Of a stretch of 64,000 bases of DNA, positions 24,801 to 36,719 are shown piece after piece. The notes beneath the pieces were generated by a model, which saw nothing but the letters and a program-made list of their open reading frames with translations, was not told where the DNA came from and did no database searches. The position numbers were made by a program, and so were the translations under genes. Origin of the DNA: Psettodes erumei (taxonomy: Eukaryota > Chordata > Actinopteri > Pleuronectiformes > Psettodidae); assembly GCA_016785225.1 (NCBI GenBank), contig JAFBJZ010000511.1:682001-746000 (forward strand). Direction: 5' to 3'. Each line of letters opens with the position of its first letter. Within the stretch, counting starts at the first letter, position 1.

Positions 24801-27800
24801 GTTTTATTGTTTTGCGGCAAATTTCGGATATATGAGAGTACAAAAAATCTGATGACATATTTAACAAGGATCCCTCAAATTTGTGTGTCCTGGCTAATTT
24901 GTGCAACAGAAGCGGATTTTGTTACATCTGTTGAGCTCTGTCACTACCAGCCTGCAGCTGCAGAACTTTTATAAATTATACTGAGCATTTTCAGACACTA
25001 CATTAAAAACAATACTGCAGGAGAACAGCAAATGTCATTGCCAGGCACCGTGACATCCACTACACAGACGTTGCATATAATGGAGTCTTTGTGCAGCTGC
25101 TTATTATTTGAATAAAGTTATATGTGGTTGGCAAAACATCCAACCACTGATACTTGATCAACAGTATTCAAATTATACTGGAAATTATAATTACATAATA
25201 ACAACAACAGCAACACAACAATAATAATAATAATCATTTTATATATATTTCATAGTTTAAATTATTATAGAAATAATTGGCAGATTACTCAATGATAAAA
25301 ACATTAGTTGCAGCCCTGATCACATGTGGTAGTTTGAAAATTAATATGCTACTTGATGCAGTACAAACAATCCTGTTTTATGCCTGCGACAACATGCATA
25401 CACAGCACAACATCTGCAGCGGGGCACTGTGTGAACACACTGGAAGGAGCCTCCACACACCCACTCACTGTACGCTGAGAACTACAGTAAACAAAAACCA
25501 ATTCCCCTTTTTCTGACGCTGTGGTCTCAGTGTCTTCTGTTTCGATGCGCTGCAGCGCTGTGGCCAACACAGCGGGCCTCCTGAACCCAGGTGTTATACG
25601 GGTATCGAGTCTGCTTCTGCTTTCTGTCTACTTCTCTCTTCTTTTGCCTGGAAATCCTGCAGCCAGACGGCAGAAGGCCAGACGGAAGTCGAGCTATTTT
25701 AGCCAGCCTTGTTTATGTGTTTCGCCTCTTGTTTTGTTTCACTGGCTGTTTCCAGCCCAAACGCAATTGTTTCTTTTTTGGACGATCAAGTTATTCTACT
25801 TGTGGTCAGGGCATGTTACTTATTTCTGTTTTTGCTGCTTCACATTTCAACTGTAGTCATGACGTTTGACAATGAGCTTATGAATAAGTTACAGATAAAT
25901 TCAACTAAAGTTAGTTTAGAGAGGATTTGAGTACTCTACCTCTGTCCCTCTTTTTCTTTCTGTCTTTCAGTCTCAAAGACACCACCGTTGTTCCTGATCT
26001 GTAAAGCAAATCAACAAACCTTCCCTGCCCCTCTCTCTGTCCCTTCTTTCAGGATTGTCCCATAGCCTGGGTGAACACCATGGTGTTTGACTACAAGGAC
26101 CAGCTAAAGACTGGGGAGTTCCTCTTGTCCACATGGCCATCTGTTCCTGGTACTTTCAGCCTCGTCTCTTCCTGCGTTTCCTCCTCTGCAAAAACACCTC
26201 ACATGTTCACAGCCTCCTCTGCAGCACATGGGAGCCCAAACTGCAGGCTAGAATACCCAAAGTGACATTTAGTGCCATCAAATCCCCACATAGTCAGATA
26301 TTATGTGTTTACCAATGCATGAGGCAGCTTTTTTTTTGAAGATGTGGAAACAGCTGTTGTTATTTGGAGTCAAAAGCTTTCTCTGCAGTTTGGAAGAGCA
26401 ATATGTTTGATATGCACTTTTAAAAAGTGATATGACTGTGATATCATACAGGGATTACAGTAAAGTAAGCGGGTGAAAGCAGCCACTAAATGGCACACTC
26501 CATATATTCCATTTTTGTCACAGATGACAAGAGTGACTTGTTGAACCCGATGGGAACAGTCGAGAAGAACCCCAACGTGGACAGTGCCGCCGGGCTTCTC
26601 ATCCATTTCCCCAACATCCGACCGCATCCCCTTTATTACCCTCCGCTCGACAAGGTACGTATTCCCAAAGGTTCTCACTGAGTACATCCCAACACTTTGA
26701 TTTTTAATTCTGTCAGCCATAAAATCCCCATCTGTTTCAGATAAGTGACATAGAGCGGAATGGTGATGCAGCTATTGCCACTAAAGAAGAGGTAAGCTTC
26801 TGTCATCTCGCATTTTACAGTTCTCACACAGATAAAATAAAAGCAAAACAAAAAAAAACAGCAGCTTTTTGTTGCGAACCTTTTTTTTGATGAATTTGTT
26901 TTTCGGGCCACTCTCTGTAGTACATGAAGCTCAAAGAAATCATGGACAACAAAAACTACACAGAGTTTTTCGAGGACGAGAAGGAACTCTTGTGGAAGCT
27001 CCGCACCGAAGTCCGCGACCGTTATCCTGAAAGTCTGTCCAAGCTGCTCCTCATCACCAAGTGGAATAAGCGAGAGGACGTCGTTCAGGTATATAAATGG
27101 ATCGTTTTTGGATTTCTCACGTGTCTGTACACACGTCTGGATAACACACCTAAAAAAAGGTCTCGATGTGAGTCCTTCCAATGTGGGCCACAAAAATATT
27201 CTTTTTTTTCCTGCTACATGACTTGACCCTCTTGTTTGTCGAGCCACTTCACATATAATACTTGGTGCGTTGGTAGTAATTGTTAGCTTTTTACTGACTA
27301 GCCAATATCTGTTGTCATGTTGAAACAGACCAACCAGCAGGATTGTAGCTAACAATATTATTTTATTGTAACAAATAATGTAACAGTTATTTAGCTGATT
27401 AAACAACTGATTTTTCCTATGAGGAGGACAAATGCCTTGACAAAACAGTGTTCAGTGGTGAACAGTGATAATTCGGATCTGAATAAGAGCTAGATCAGAT
27501 CAGCTTGGCCACAACCTCTAAGTGTTCATCCCATTTCTGAGAATTCACAGTTATGTAACCGCATGTATATTTAACCAACATTCCAAGATCCAAGACGGTA
27601 AGAAGCAGAGAAAAGCAGCAACTGATGAGGCTCGTTTTTAAAGAAAAATACAGTCTTACATGCCTGAGTTTTAATTCATGAAATCGACAAAAATTGCTCG
27701 TTTGATTCTGCTCAGATGTTGAGTCTACTGGGGAACTGGCCGGACCTGCCTGCAATCCATGCCTTGGAGCTCTTAGACTACAGCTTTCCCGACCCAGTGG

Positions 27801-30800
27801 TCCGTTCTTTCACTATCAGATGCCTCAGGAAGCTCAGGTGCACATATATTTGGTTTTATATCCATTAGACATTTTGTTTTACAGGTTTTAAGAGCATAAT
27901 CATTCATGGACCATTTTCTTTGCACACAGCAATGACGAACTGCTGCAGTATTTAATCCAGCTTGTCCAGGTCCTGAAGTACGAGTCCTACCTCGACTGTG
28001 ACCTCACCACTTTCCTGCTAGAGAGGGCTTTGTCCAACAGGAGGATAGGACACTTTCTGTTCTGGCATCTCAGGTGAGACGCAGCCCGGCTGAAAGCACA
28101 AGATCACGTCTTTGGCATTTTTTGTTTGACGGGAGAATTTGTTCTCATTGTAGATCAGAGATTCACGTGCCGTCCGTGAGTTTGCGTTTTGGCCTGATTC
28201 TGGAGGCCTACTGCAGGGGAAATATCCACCACATCAAGCTCTTATCCAAACAGGTGAGCTCACACGCTAACACGAGCCGTCCTCAAGTTCTGAAATGTGG
28301 GTATTTGCTTTGTACTGAGGCTCAGCCTCTGCCGTGCAGAACGAGGCCCTGGGCAAAATGAAGGCCCTGAGTGACTTTGTCAAGTCGGGCTCCCAGAAGA
28401 TGACAGCGGAGGACCTGAAGCTGTGTATCAGACAGGAGTCCTACCTGGAGGCCCTGTCAGACCTGCTGTCACCGCTCAACCCCAGCATCATCCTGGCTGA
28501 GATCTGGTTAGTGCCAGACACACAGTAGACAGGCGCGCACAAATGCTGCCGGATAATTGTTTTTGCTAGTTGCATTTTTTTGCCACAATAATTAAATTTT
28601 ATGGGGCATTTCTGATCCATTTCTGGGTTCATATTACTGAATTACAAAGTAATTGATTTATGTAACATATTGGCAAATTGACAATTAAAGGGAACAGTGG
28701 CACTAATTTTTATTTTAAATCTAAGGATACACAATTTTACACTTTTTATTTAAGCTCGTAGTGCATTTTTTCCTCGGTTACGTAAGTCACTATTAAGATG
28801 ATCGTGTTTGTTTACTCTTACAGTGCAGATAGGTGCAGATTTATGGACTCCAAAATGAAGCCACTCTGGCTGATGTATAAGAACCACTGGGCAGCAGGAG
28901 ACATGGTGGGCATCATCTTCAAGAATGGAGATGGTGAGATACAAGAAGCTCTAAATTCATGGCCACTCGTTAGCATACAGTAGCCACACAGTGTGAGGAT
29001 TTTAGCCGTTGTTAAGTTTCGCACAAAGGGGATAGGGTGAGACGTTCCATTATTATATCCTGTGGGTTTGGAAAAGGGTGTCCCCTAAATTCAGACGGAG
29101 AAGTGAAGAAGCACAGGGTTGAAAGTTATCATGGGATTTGAAGGGATTTGGGATTGAAGACTTCTTTTTAATTTCCCTTTATTTTCACTCAACGCCTTTA
29201 GATCTCCGACAAGACATGCTGACCCTCCAGATGATCCAGCTCATGGAGACTTTGTGGAAGAAAGAAGACCTTGATCTCAGGTACAGCGGGAGCAGCATGT
29301 TTGCCGCAGCTGCTGTTGTTTTTTTGCACAGGAAAGGCATATTTGATAACAACCTAACACCGTCACTGTCACCCCTTGAACCCGCAGGATGATCCCGTAC
29401 GGCTGCCTGTCCACTGGGAACAAGACGGGGCTCATCGAGGTCGTGAAGAACTCTGACACCATCGCCAACATCCAGCGCAACAACAGTAACAGTGCCGCCA
29501 CCGCTGCCTTCAACAAGGATGCCCTGCTCAACTGGCTCAAATCGAAGAATCCTGGGTGAGTGGGAGGAACTAATTTGACATTGGGCAATTCTGAAGAGCT
29601 CCTGAGGCAGCTCTGTCATGAGCTGTGTACCACATACATACTGTACGTCCCATTGGTACTAGAACCAAGTATTCCTAAAAAGCCCACCATGTAGAACATT
29701 TTTTAAAGTTTAAGTAGAAGAGCCACAGGGCCCCCTGATGGCCTAATGGTCCAGTCAGCCATTGTTCCCTGCCATCCCTCTTCTCTGACCCCTGATCCCC
29801 TTTGTTGCACCATTACTACCTGCTTTTAATCGTCAAAACATTAACAAAACTAAAATTGGTGGTGTTGCTAAAAAAAAAAAACCCTAAAGAAAAGTATTCA
29901 ATCTGTGGGGAAATATTTTGTGCTTGCCATGTGTGAAGCATTTACACCTTCAACACTCCAAAGTCGCATTTTGACCGACATCTCTCGGGATGTGTTATTT
30001 ATCGAGTAGACATACGTCTGGAAAGAGGACAGACGTCACAATCACCCAGGAGGCCAAACCAAGCTTGTCATTCAAAGGAGAAAAGAAGACTAACACCATT
30101 AAGATTTGTGTTGTGTACAAACGCTCTCTGGCTCTCTCGCGCGCAGCACCGGGAGACCATGTCAGACAAAGACAGAGTGCACCGGTGCCTACAGCTGGAG
30201 CAGCGTTAAATGTAGAGGAGATTTTGACTTGGAGCCAGGCGGTCTGAAGGTCTCGTCTATTCCGAATGCTCCTTGAAGAATTCGATGTAATGAATAAGCT
30301 TTTTACGTCACGTCGGCAAGACGGGCCCGGCCGACTGCGCGACAGAAAGGCAATTAACCGCCGCGTCTGAAATGGAGTGGAGAAAATTAGTAAAAGCTTA
30401 ACATGGCGAACCCCCGTGCACGTCTAGACCGCGAAAGAATGTGCCAGTCTATCATTAATCAGTCACAGGAAATCTTCTGTGAATATTTCATTTAGGAGTT
30501 GACTACTTACTACTGAAGTAGTTTACTTAATGACTATTTTGAGTTACTTGAACATTTCTTGGCTCTATTTCATTCTATGCTGCTTTATACTTCTATCACG
30601 CTTCATTGCAAATGGAAATATTGCACTTTCTACTCAACTGCATGTATCCGCCACCTTTAGTTGCATTTGAGATGAAGATTTAACACAATGAATACTATAA
30701 CAGGCTCTTAAAAGGCAACTCATAGTTTCAACAAGATTAAACCAGTGTTATACAGCCTGATGAGTCAGCCTCTCCACCAAATAGAGATATTTACCTCTAA

Positions 30801-32409
30801 ACGTCTCATGTGGTTTCATTATATTATATTATATCTCACCAACAATCAAAGATTAGAGAAAAACTGAAAAAAAGATTTGTGAAACACAACTTTTTTCTTC
30901 TTCATTCTCCCTTTAATCATCTCACCACCCCCTACCTGATGTCCCTGTATAGAAATAAAACTGTATGTAAAGTAATTCAAATTAACTCCGCCTCCAGCAG
31001 TTACAACAGTAGCATACTGTTTACACACTGATGCTTCAGTACTAATCAAATAATGATGTCATATGTGGCAATATATCAATCAGAAGGCCCAAACCAGTAC
31101 TTTTACTTTTATACTTTAACTACAATCCGTTGCTAACACTTCTGTCTTATTTCTACATTGCCGTAACTTGTACTTAAGTAAAGGATCTGAATGCTTCTTC
31201 CACCTCTGTATTGCAGTGAGGAAAACCTGCCTCATGATGTACTGTATGTGCGTTTGTGTAGTAGTCATGTTCTCGGACCCTTTTTGTCACCAGGGACAAG
31301 CTTGATCAAGCAATAGAGGAGTTCACGCTGTCCTGTGCTGGCTACTGTGTAGCTACTTACATCTTGGGCATCGGAGATCGTCACAATGACAATATCATGA
31401 TCAGGGAAACTGGACAGGTGAGGTTGTCACTGAAACCTACCAGGGCTGATTTAATGTGAAGAAGAAAATGGACTGGATTTTTAACCTCAACGCTCAACCC
31501 TACTTTACAACAATGTAGTCTGTGGCAGAACACATACTACAGCTACCAAAATCAAGAGTGCAGTACTTGTCGCTGGAAAAAAATGTAATGCTAATTGCTA
31601 CATCAAGAGATTCCAATTAGTCAACAACCTTAATAATACTTGATTGTTACTTTTAATGTAATCACAGTGATTATTTGGTCAGATTAGATGGTGATTGTGG
31701 AGTGAAATCATGCAGGTCACCCGTCGGTTTATGAGTCTCTAAGAAATGTAACCGTGGGCAGTGATTCAGAACCTGAACCTTAATGGTCATTTCAACCTTC
31801 GTTCCTCAGCTGTTCCACATTGACTTTGGACATTTCCTGGGCAACTTCAAGCGGAAGCTAGGGATCAACAGGGAGCGCGTGCCTTTCATCTTGACTTACG
31901 ACTTTGTCCATGTGATCCAGCAAGGAAGGACAAACAACAGCGAGAAGTTTGAGAGGTACAATATTTTCGGTTCAGTTTCTTTCCTGGTCTTGGATTCTGC
32001 TCATGTATTTTCTAACTGGTGACTGACTGTTGCATCCGTGTTGTCAGGTTCAGGGAATACTGTGAGCGGGCCTATAAGATCCTGTGTCGAAATGGGACGC
32101 TGTTCGTCAACCTCTTCGCAATGATGAAAGCAGCGGGACTTCCAGAGCTCACCTCCTTCAAAGACATCCAGTATCTAAAGGTATACAGCGATACTAATGA
32201 TGCTGCTGCACCTGCTGCTGATGAAGATGATAATGATGTTGAGATTGTTTTTGGTTTCTTCTTTCCAAAAGGATTCCTTGGCTTTGGGCAAGTCAGAGGA
32301 CGAAGCGCTGAAGAATTTCAAAGTAAAGTTTAATGAAGCACTGCGAGAGAGCTGGAAGACCAAGGTCAACTGGATGATGCACTCCTTGGCCAAAGATAAT
32401 AGGCCATGA
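18855..32409 (+). CDS. pik3cd: PI3-kinase catalytic subunit p110-delta, 22 coding exons
   Basis: Class IA lipid kinase that makes PIP3 at the plasma membrane, acting with p85-type regulatory subunits, mainly in leukocytes. Coding exons: 18855-18995, 19734-19962, 20477-20709, 21035-21211, 22475-22630, 22994-23083, 24119-24340, 26053-26149, 26524-26654, 26741-26791, 26921-27088, 27716-27837, 27930-28073, 28154-28253, 28340-28506, 28824-28933, 29202-29280, 29388-29555, 31294-31417, 31810-31955, 32048-32180, 32272-32409. All phases agree and give 1041 residues (human 1044). Domains in order: p85-binding (about 16-105), Ras-binding (about 190-275), C2 (about 320-475), helical (about 495-670), kinase (about 740-1025). 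Seen residues: selectivity-pocket Met750 and Trp758, ATP-binding Lys776 in IIFKNGD, catalytic DRHNDN (890-895), DFG (908-910). Delta-type features include the MPPG start and DYKDQLKTGE. The glutamates equivalent to human 525 and 1021, sites of activating disease changes, are retained. No break seen; expected to be functional. Confidence 0.97.
20273..20409. mobile_element. Small non-autonomous hAT-like DNA transposon (137 bp)
   Basis: Left end CATGGGTGTCAAAC and right end GTTTGACACCCCTG are inverted repeats (one mismatch), a signature of hAT-family miniature elements. Just inside the left end is GGCCCGCGGGCC. Flanking 8-base sequences ATCTGAAG (20265-20272) and GTCTAAAG (20410-20417) are a diverged target-site duplication of the length hAT elements make. 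Sits in pik3cd intron 2, with no coding capacity. Confidence 0.8.
23200..23220 (+). other. G-quadruplex-like G runs in a pik3cd intron
   Basis: Runs of four, seven and six G separated by single T, within a G-rich stretch in the intron after coding exon 6. The long runs can supply four tetrad strands. Structure predicted from pattern only. Confidence 0.5.
25197..25235. repeat. AAC/AAT trinucleotide repeat
   Basis: Imperfect AAC units followed by (ATA)n units in a pik3cd intron. Confidence 0.8.
30490..31212. repeat. Dispersed teleost repeat with TACTTAAGTAAAGGATC terminus
   Basis: The right end carries TACTTAAGTAAAGGATCTGA followed by an ACTTCTTCCACC-like tail and the body has repeated TACTTTTACTTT-type segments. 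I recognise this as a very common dispersed element in percomorph genomes. It lies in the 1.7-kb intron between the two first kinase-core exons of pik3cd. The left boundary is uncertain. Confidence 0.5.
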
Positions 32410-34573
32410 AAAACACTGAACGACTGAGAACGACTAACTTATGGAGGTAAAAGTGAAGAAAACACAATCGGATATTTTATGACTTCGATGGCATTCAAAG
32501 ACACTCAAGCAAATGTTTACATCGAACCTGGACTTGTCTGCGGTAAATAACGACTAAGTGGCGGAATCCAGAAACAATGAGATAATCATGGGGCATCATT
32601 TCCGCTCACAGATATTTCCACAGTGAGGGAAATCCATCACGCTCAGCTTTCTCCCATCAAGCAGTGGAATGGGAACATATCGAGACAGACAATAAAACAT
32701 GTGTTTTTGACTTGTTGAAATCGCTACTTGAAAACCATCTGCTTATGCAAAGGTGTCACGAATGACTGAAACGGAAGACTGAAAGTTCAGCACGTCACCT
32801 GCATTACTCAGCAGCGAGCAAAGGGTGATGAAGATTTACAATGACTTTATTTGATACCTTTCGGTCTCGGAGTAAAATAACAGGGCGACAGTCTCACCTC
32901 ATGTCTTTTATATGGTTTGTTGGCTGCATCATTTCCCCACATTTCAACTGCCTTTTTGCAAGTGTGTCTTATTTTTTTTATTATTTTATTGTATTTTATT
33001 TAATTTGGTAACTCTGAAATACTTGTACAAAGTCATGAAGATATTTTAAAAAGATTGTGTTGCCTATTTTCCTGCTGTATGACATTGATTTGTAATAATG
33101 CCTTGAAGTACAGTATGTTGCCTTTGGAGTAGATGAGAAAGCATTGTAACATTTACAACTTATTGCCAGTTGAGAAAACAAATGGGATCTTTATTTTTTA
33201 TACAGTCCCAGTGTATTAGGCTGTGATACCCAGCAAACACTCGCTAAACAGCGACTACACGCTGAAGTAATCGTATGACATATTTGCTTTCTTGGCAAGA
33301 GTCAGAGGAGACGTTCAGAACCATAAGTAAGAAGCTGGAGCCAGCAGCCGCTTAGCTTAGCATAGCACAAAGACAGGAAACAAATGGAAAGCAACTAACA
33401 TGGTTCTGTCCAAAGGAAACAAAATCTGCTGCCGGCACTTCTACAAATGACAACATTTTAATTTGTAAACTTTAGAAGTGCTGGTGGTGAGCTGTTTCCC
33501 CCTATTTCTAGTATTTATGTGAATCTAAGATAACCCTCTTCTGGCCCCAGGTTCATATTTAATGTATATCTATCTAACTCTTGTCAAGTGAAATATTCCC
33601 AGAATTGCTATTGGCAGCTGGACAAAGGAATGATCTCAGGCCTCACTCAGGAAAGATGCTAAAGGTTTGGTGACAGTAAAAGACAAAATATTGAATACGT
33701 GTTTCAGTGCGACACAGATAAAATAATCTGTGGACTCATGTAAGCCATAGACGCGCGGTTGTGTTTCTCAAAATGTGGCACTGCTCACATGGCCTTTTGG
33801 AAAAAGTAAATGTGCAGTGCATCAGATGATGCAGTATGCTTGCCTGCGTGTGTGTATGTGTGTTGTTTTCTAATATTTAAGTTATGCGTTGTGATTTCCA
33901 TTGCATTTTTTTGAGCCGATGTGCCGGGTGCCATGAAAGAGATTTCATGCTTGCAGCATTGAACACGCCTGTACTTTTTCAAATCTAAAGCCGTGCAAAA
34001 CTGGGTTTTTTGTCCGTCTAATTTTGCTGGATGACTCAAGTTTATGGTGCGTTCAGATGACCTTACATGCTGTATATCCTGCTGTCAGTCTTGCCAGGAC
34101 CAGTTGAATGAAAGAAGACAGTGTGCTTTCCACAGCCTTTCTCTTTTATGTGACAGTTAAAATGATCCCTACTGTTTGTACGAGCCTCTGTATAATGATA
34201 ACTTTTACAGAGGTGCAAGTGTAGCTGTAAATTATACAGCATAAATACCATGAACTACTGTGTACTACCACTGAAGTATTCACTGTTGCATAGATTTTAA
34301 ATATGGGTCATCATTGTCCCTGGGTATGGACTATACTGCTTCTGTAAGCCAGGAGAGTGAGTCCACACAGTTCATGGGCTACTATTGCAAATTGTAATAT
34401 ATACTGTTGTTGCCACTTGACTTGATTGTAATTCATGAATTATGTCAAATGGTACAAATCCTTTAAGGCTCTGGCCTGACTTACATGTGTGCAGCTATAA
34501 CAGATGAACTGGATGGAGACTTGTCCTTTTTCTGCATCTTGTTTTCACCTTTGCTTCACTTACATTCAATAAA
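32410..34573 (+). other. pik3cd: pik3cd 3' UTR, with alternative poly(A) signals
   Basis: Non-coding sequence after the stop with AATAAA at 32691-32696 (short UTR of about 0.3 kb) and at 34568-34573 (long UTR of about 2.2 kb). A copy of a dispersed fish repeat lies inside at 33331-33480. Which signal is used cannot be told from sequence. Confidence 0.5.
33331..33480 (+). repeat. Dispersed teleost repeat, copy 2
   Basis: GCTGGAGCCAGCAGCCGCTT, then AGCTTAGCATAGCACAAAGAC, GTTCTGTCCAAAGG and AACAAAATCTGC match the same percomorph element as 15811-15925, and extend further at the left end. The copy is diverged. Confidence 0.65.
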
Positions 34574-35439
34574 CAATTTGCAACAGCAGATCTCACTGAG
34601 GCTTTCTAATCTATATAAACCTGCAAAAATTAGTTTCCACCTTTTTTGCTTAATGAAGGCTAATTTCAGATGTCTGTCGAGTTGTTCCACGGTTGTTTAT
34701 TGTTTCGGCAATAGTGTAACTGGGGTCACAGGTATGCTTCAGCGGGAGAAATGTCTGTCTTGAGTACACACACACACACACACACGGCTTACTGGTGGGT
34801 AGTATGATCATGTTTTATTTTCTGAGTTATGTTTTCAGATACTTACCATTTTGCAGTAGATACTAGGGACCAGTAAGAGCTGGGATAGCTACATAGCGGG
34901 CCATATCCGGCCCTTCAACAAAAATACTTGGCCCCACAACGAAAGGTCATGCTTTCTCTTTTTGAGTTGCCCGAGCCTTTTTCATAATTTTTAAAAAATC
35001 TGCAGGAGATGAAACTATAAATTCAAGGCCCACTCCCAATAAATTTAATCACACAGCATGTCTTAATAGTTGCTGATTTGCATTTCGAGCATGAACAGCT
35101 CAGACAGGAATGGTGTGCTGGTAAAACATTTTCTTTTCTCCGTCAGCAACACCAACAGTATGAAGCAGGCAAGGTTTATTGCACACTGATGACTTATCAA
35201 TTATGTTTCAAGTTTTGCTGTGCAAGGCAAAGCATAAATTTGCACTTATGAGTCATTTCTTTCTGAATAAGTTGCACCGCATGCGGGTAAAACAGCAAGT
35301 TATCCATTACGTTCCTCAATTAAATCGAAAGAAAGCATAAAATAGAACAGAAACATTCAAATGACACAAACCAAACTGCATCTCCACCTTGGGCCCCAGC
35401 GCTGACGCTGCTGAAAAAAACCAAAACAACAAAAAAAGC
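34574..35439. other. pik3cd-ctnnbip1 intergenic DNA
   Basis: AT-rich, no gene recognised. Near 34888-34950 a GCGGGCCATATCCGGCCC segment resembles the interior of hAT-derived fish repeats, but no terminal repeats were found. Confidence 0.5.
34766..34785. repeat. (AC)10 microsatellite
   Basis: Short perfect AC repeat downstream of pik3cd. Confidence 0.9.
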
Positions 35440-36130
35440 ACCCCCCCCGTTTGAGCCCAATCGCTCACCCTCTGGTGCATGTGCAGCGTCGGCCGCGCCG
35501 GTGGCGCCCCCGGTGGCCGGCAGCGGTACTGACCAGCCAGCAGGGCTCTCGCTGCGTTGAGTCAGTTCGTCGTAGCTGCGCCGACTGGAGGGATGTGACC
35601 CCGGAACAGGACGCCCTCCTACAACAACACACCATTCAAACAGAGCACAGAAGAAAGAAAAGCTGGACCAGGAGGGGTAAGCTCATACGTCTCGGGTTTT
35701 TTTTTCCTGACGAGGCGCATGTTGTCAGGGCTATTTTAGAAACGACAGGCGTGTTTGAATCCCGGCGTTTACACTCCTGGCACGGCAGCGGCACCTGGAT
35801 GGTGTTTGCAACCATAGGAACTTCATTCAGGCTTTTGTCTCGGGCATGCTAGCGAGCTAGCTCGGCTACTTAGCGCTGACTGCCTTGCCAACGGTGGCGC
35901 GGGTTTGCTGGCTGGCTAAATGAAATGTTAGTCCGGGTTAAACCGAGGGCGACTTGCTAGTCGTTAAGAGGGCTAGCCGCCCACATCCCCCACGACGAAT
36001 ATTATCCAAGATCTGGGTCGAGATCGTGCTGAAGGCTCGTCGCTTGCTAGCAAGAGCGCCGCTACTCAGTTATTCAGTTTGAATCGTCTGCGTCCCGCAA
36101 CACGACAACACGAGCCGTGCGCAGTCATGT
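35440..36130 (+). promoter_or_regulatory. ctnnbip1: CpG island and probable non-coding first exon of ctnnbip1
   Basis: An abrupt change from AT-rich to CpG-dense sequence. A strong donor (AGGG|GTAAGC) at 35676/35677 probably ends a 5' non-coding exon. Mammalian CTNNBIP1 also has non-coding 5' exons. The next recognised acceptor is at 44717, just before the ATG exon, implying an intron of about 9 kb. Repeated GCTAGC units lie at about 35850-36000. Confidence 0.5.
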
Positions 36131-36432
36131 GTGTCTTTGTGGTGTTGGTTGTTTTTTTCTTTTTTTACTTTCAGTTTGCTGTCTTTGGCGTTCGGGCATT
36201 TTCATCCGCTGTGCTATTTTTCCATTCACAGTTTGTGTGTGTGTGAGGAAAGCCGAGGAAACTGCTCGGTAGCCTTCAGCCAGGTAGGATAGATCTCGGC
36301 TAACGCGTAGCAGATTCTCGTCCGCGTCAACGCTACGTTCCGTTTTTACCTGCGTTAACGGCAATGCCGTGTCCCCGCTGACAACGAATTCCGGCACACG
36401 CACTTGACGCAAGTCTTGGACCCATTTGCCGC

Positions 36433-36434
<2 letters not shown>

Positions 36435-36474
<40 letters not shown>

Positions 36475-36495
36475 ACACACACAAACACACACACT
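36435..36495. repeat. (CA)n microsatellite with interruptions
   Basis: About 38 bases of perfect CA repeat followed by interrupted CA units. Confidence 0.95.
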
Positions 36496-36691
36496 CACCG
36501 AACGGCCAAAGAACAGCCCGGCGAACGCTGTTCCGACCGCAAAAGTTGCCGTGCCCAGTGACCGCTCTTCGCCCGCAATGCTTTTCGTGTCCGGCTCTGC
36601 TTTTCGCATAACTCCTTCAATGAGTTGTCTATTTTTGGCCCGTGGCGACCGCGGGGATGCATTGTGCCACCCTGCCTTTTTACAGTGTCTG

Positions 36692-36719
36692 CCCCCCCCA
36701 CCCCCCCACCCCCCCACCC
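36692..36719 (+). other. C-run tract, potential i-motif / G-quadruplex
   Basis: Runs of eight, seven and seven C separated by single A, then a shorter C run. The minus strand has the matching G runs. More C/G runs follow at about 37029-37058. Confidence 0.7.

Noticed and set aside
29730..29741. Minus-strand CTCF-like core in a pik3cd intron
   Set aside because: One mismatch and no supporting context; too weak to list as a feature.
34888..34950. Possible second hAT-like element (GGGCCATATCCGGCCC)
   Set aside because: No terminal inverted repeats or target-site duplication could be found, so not called as an element.
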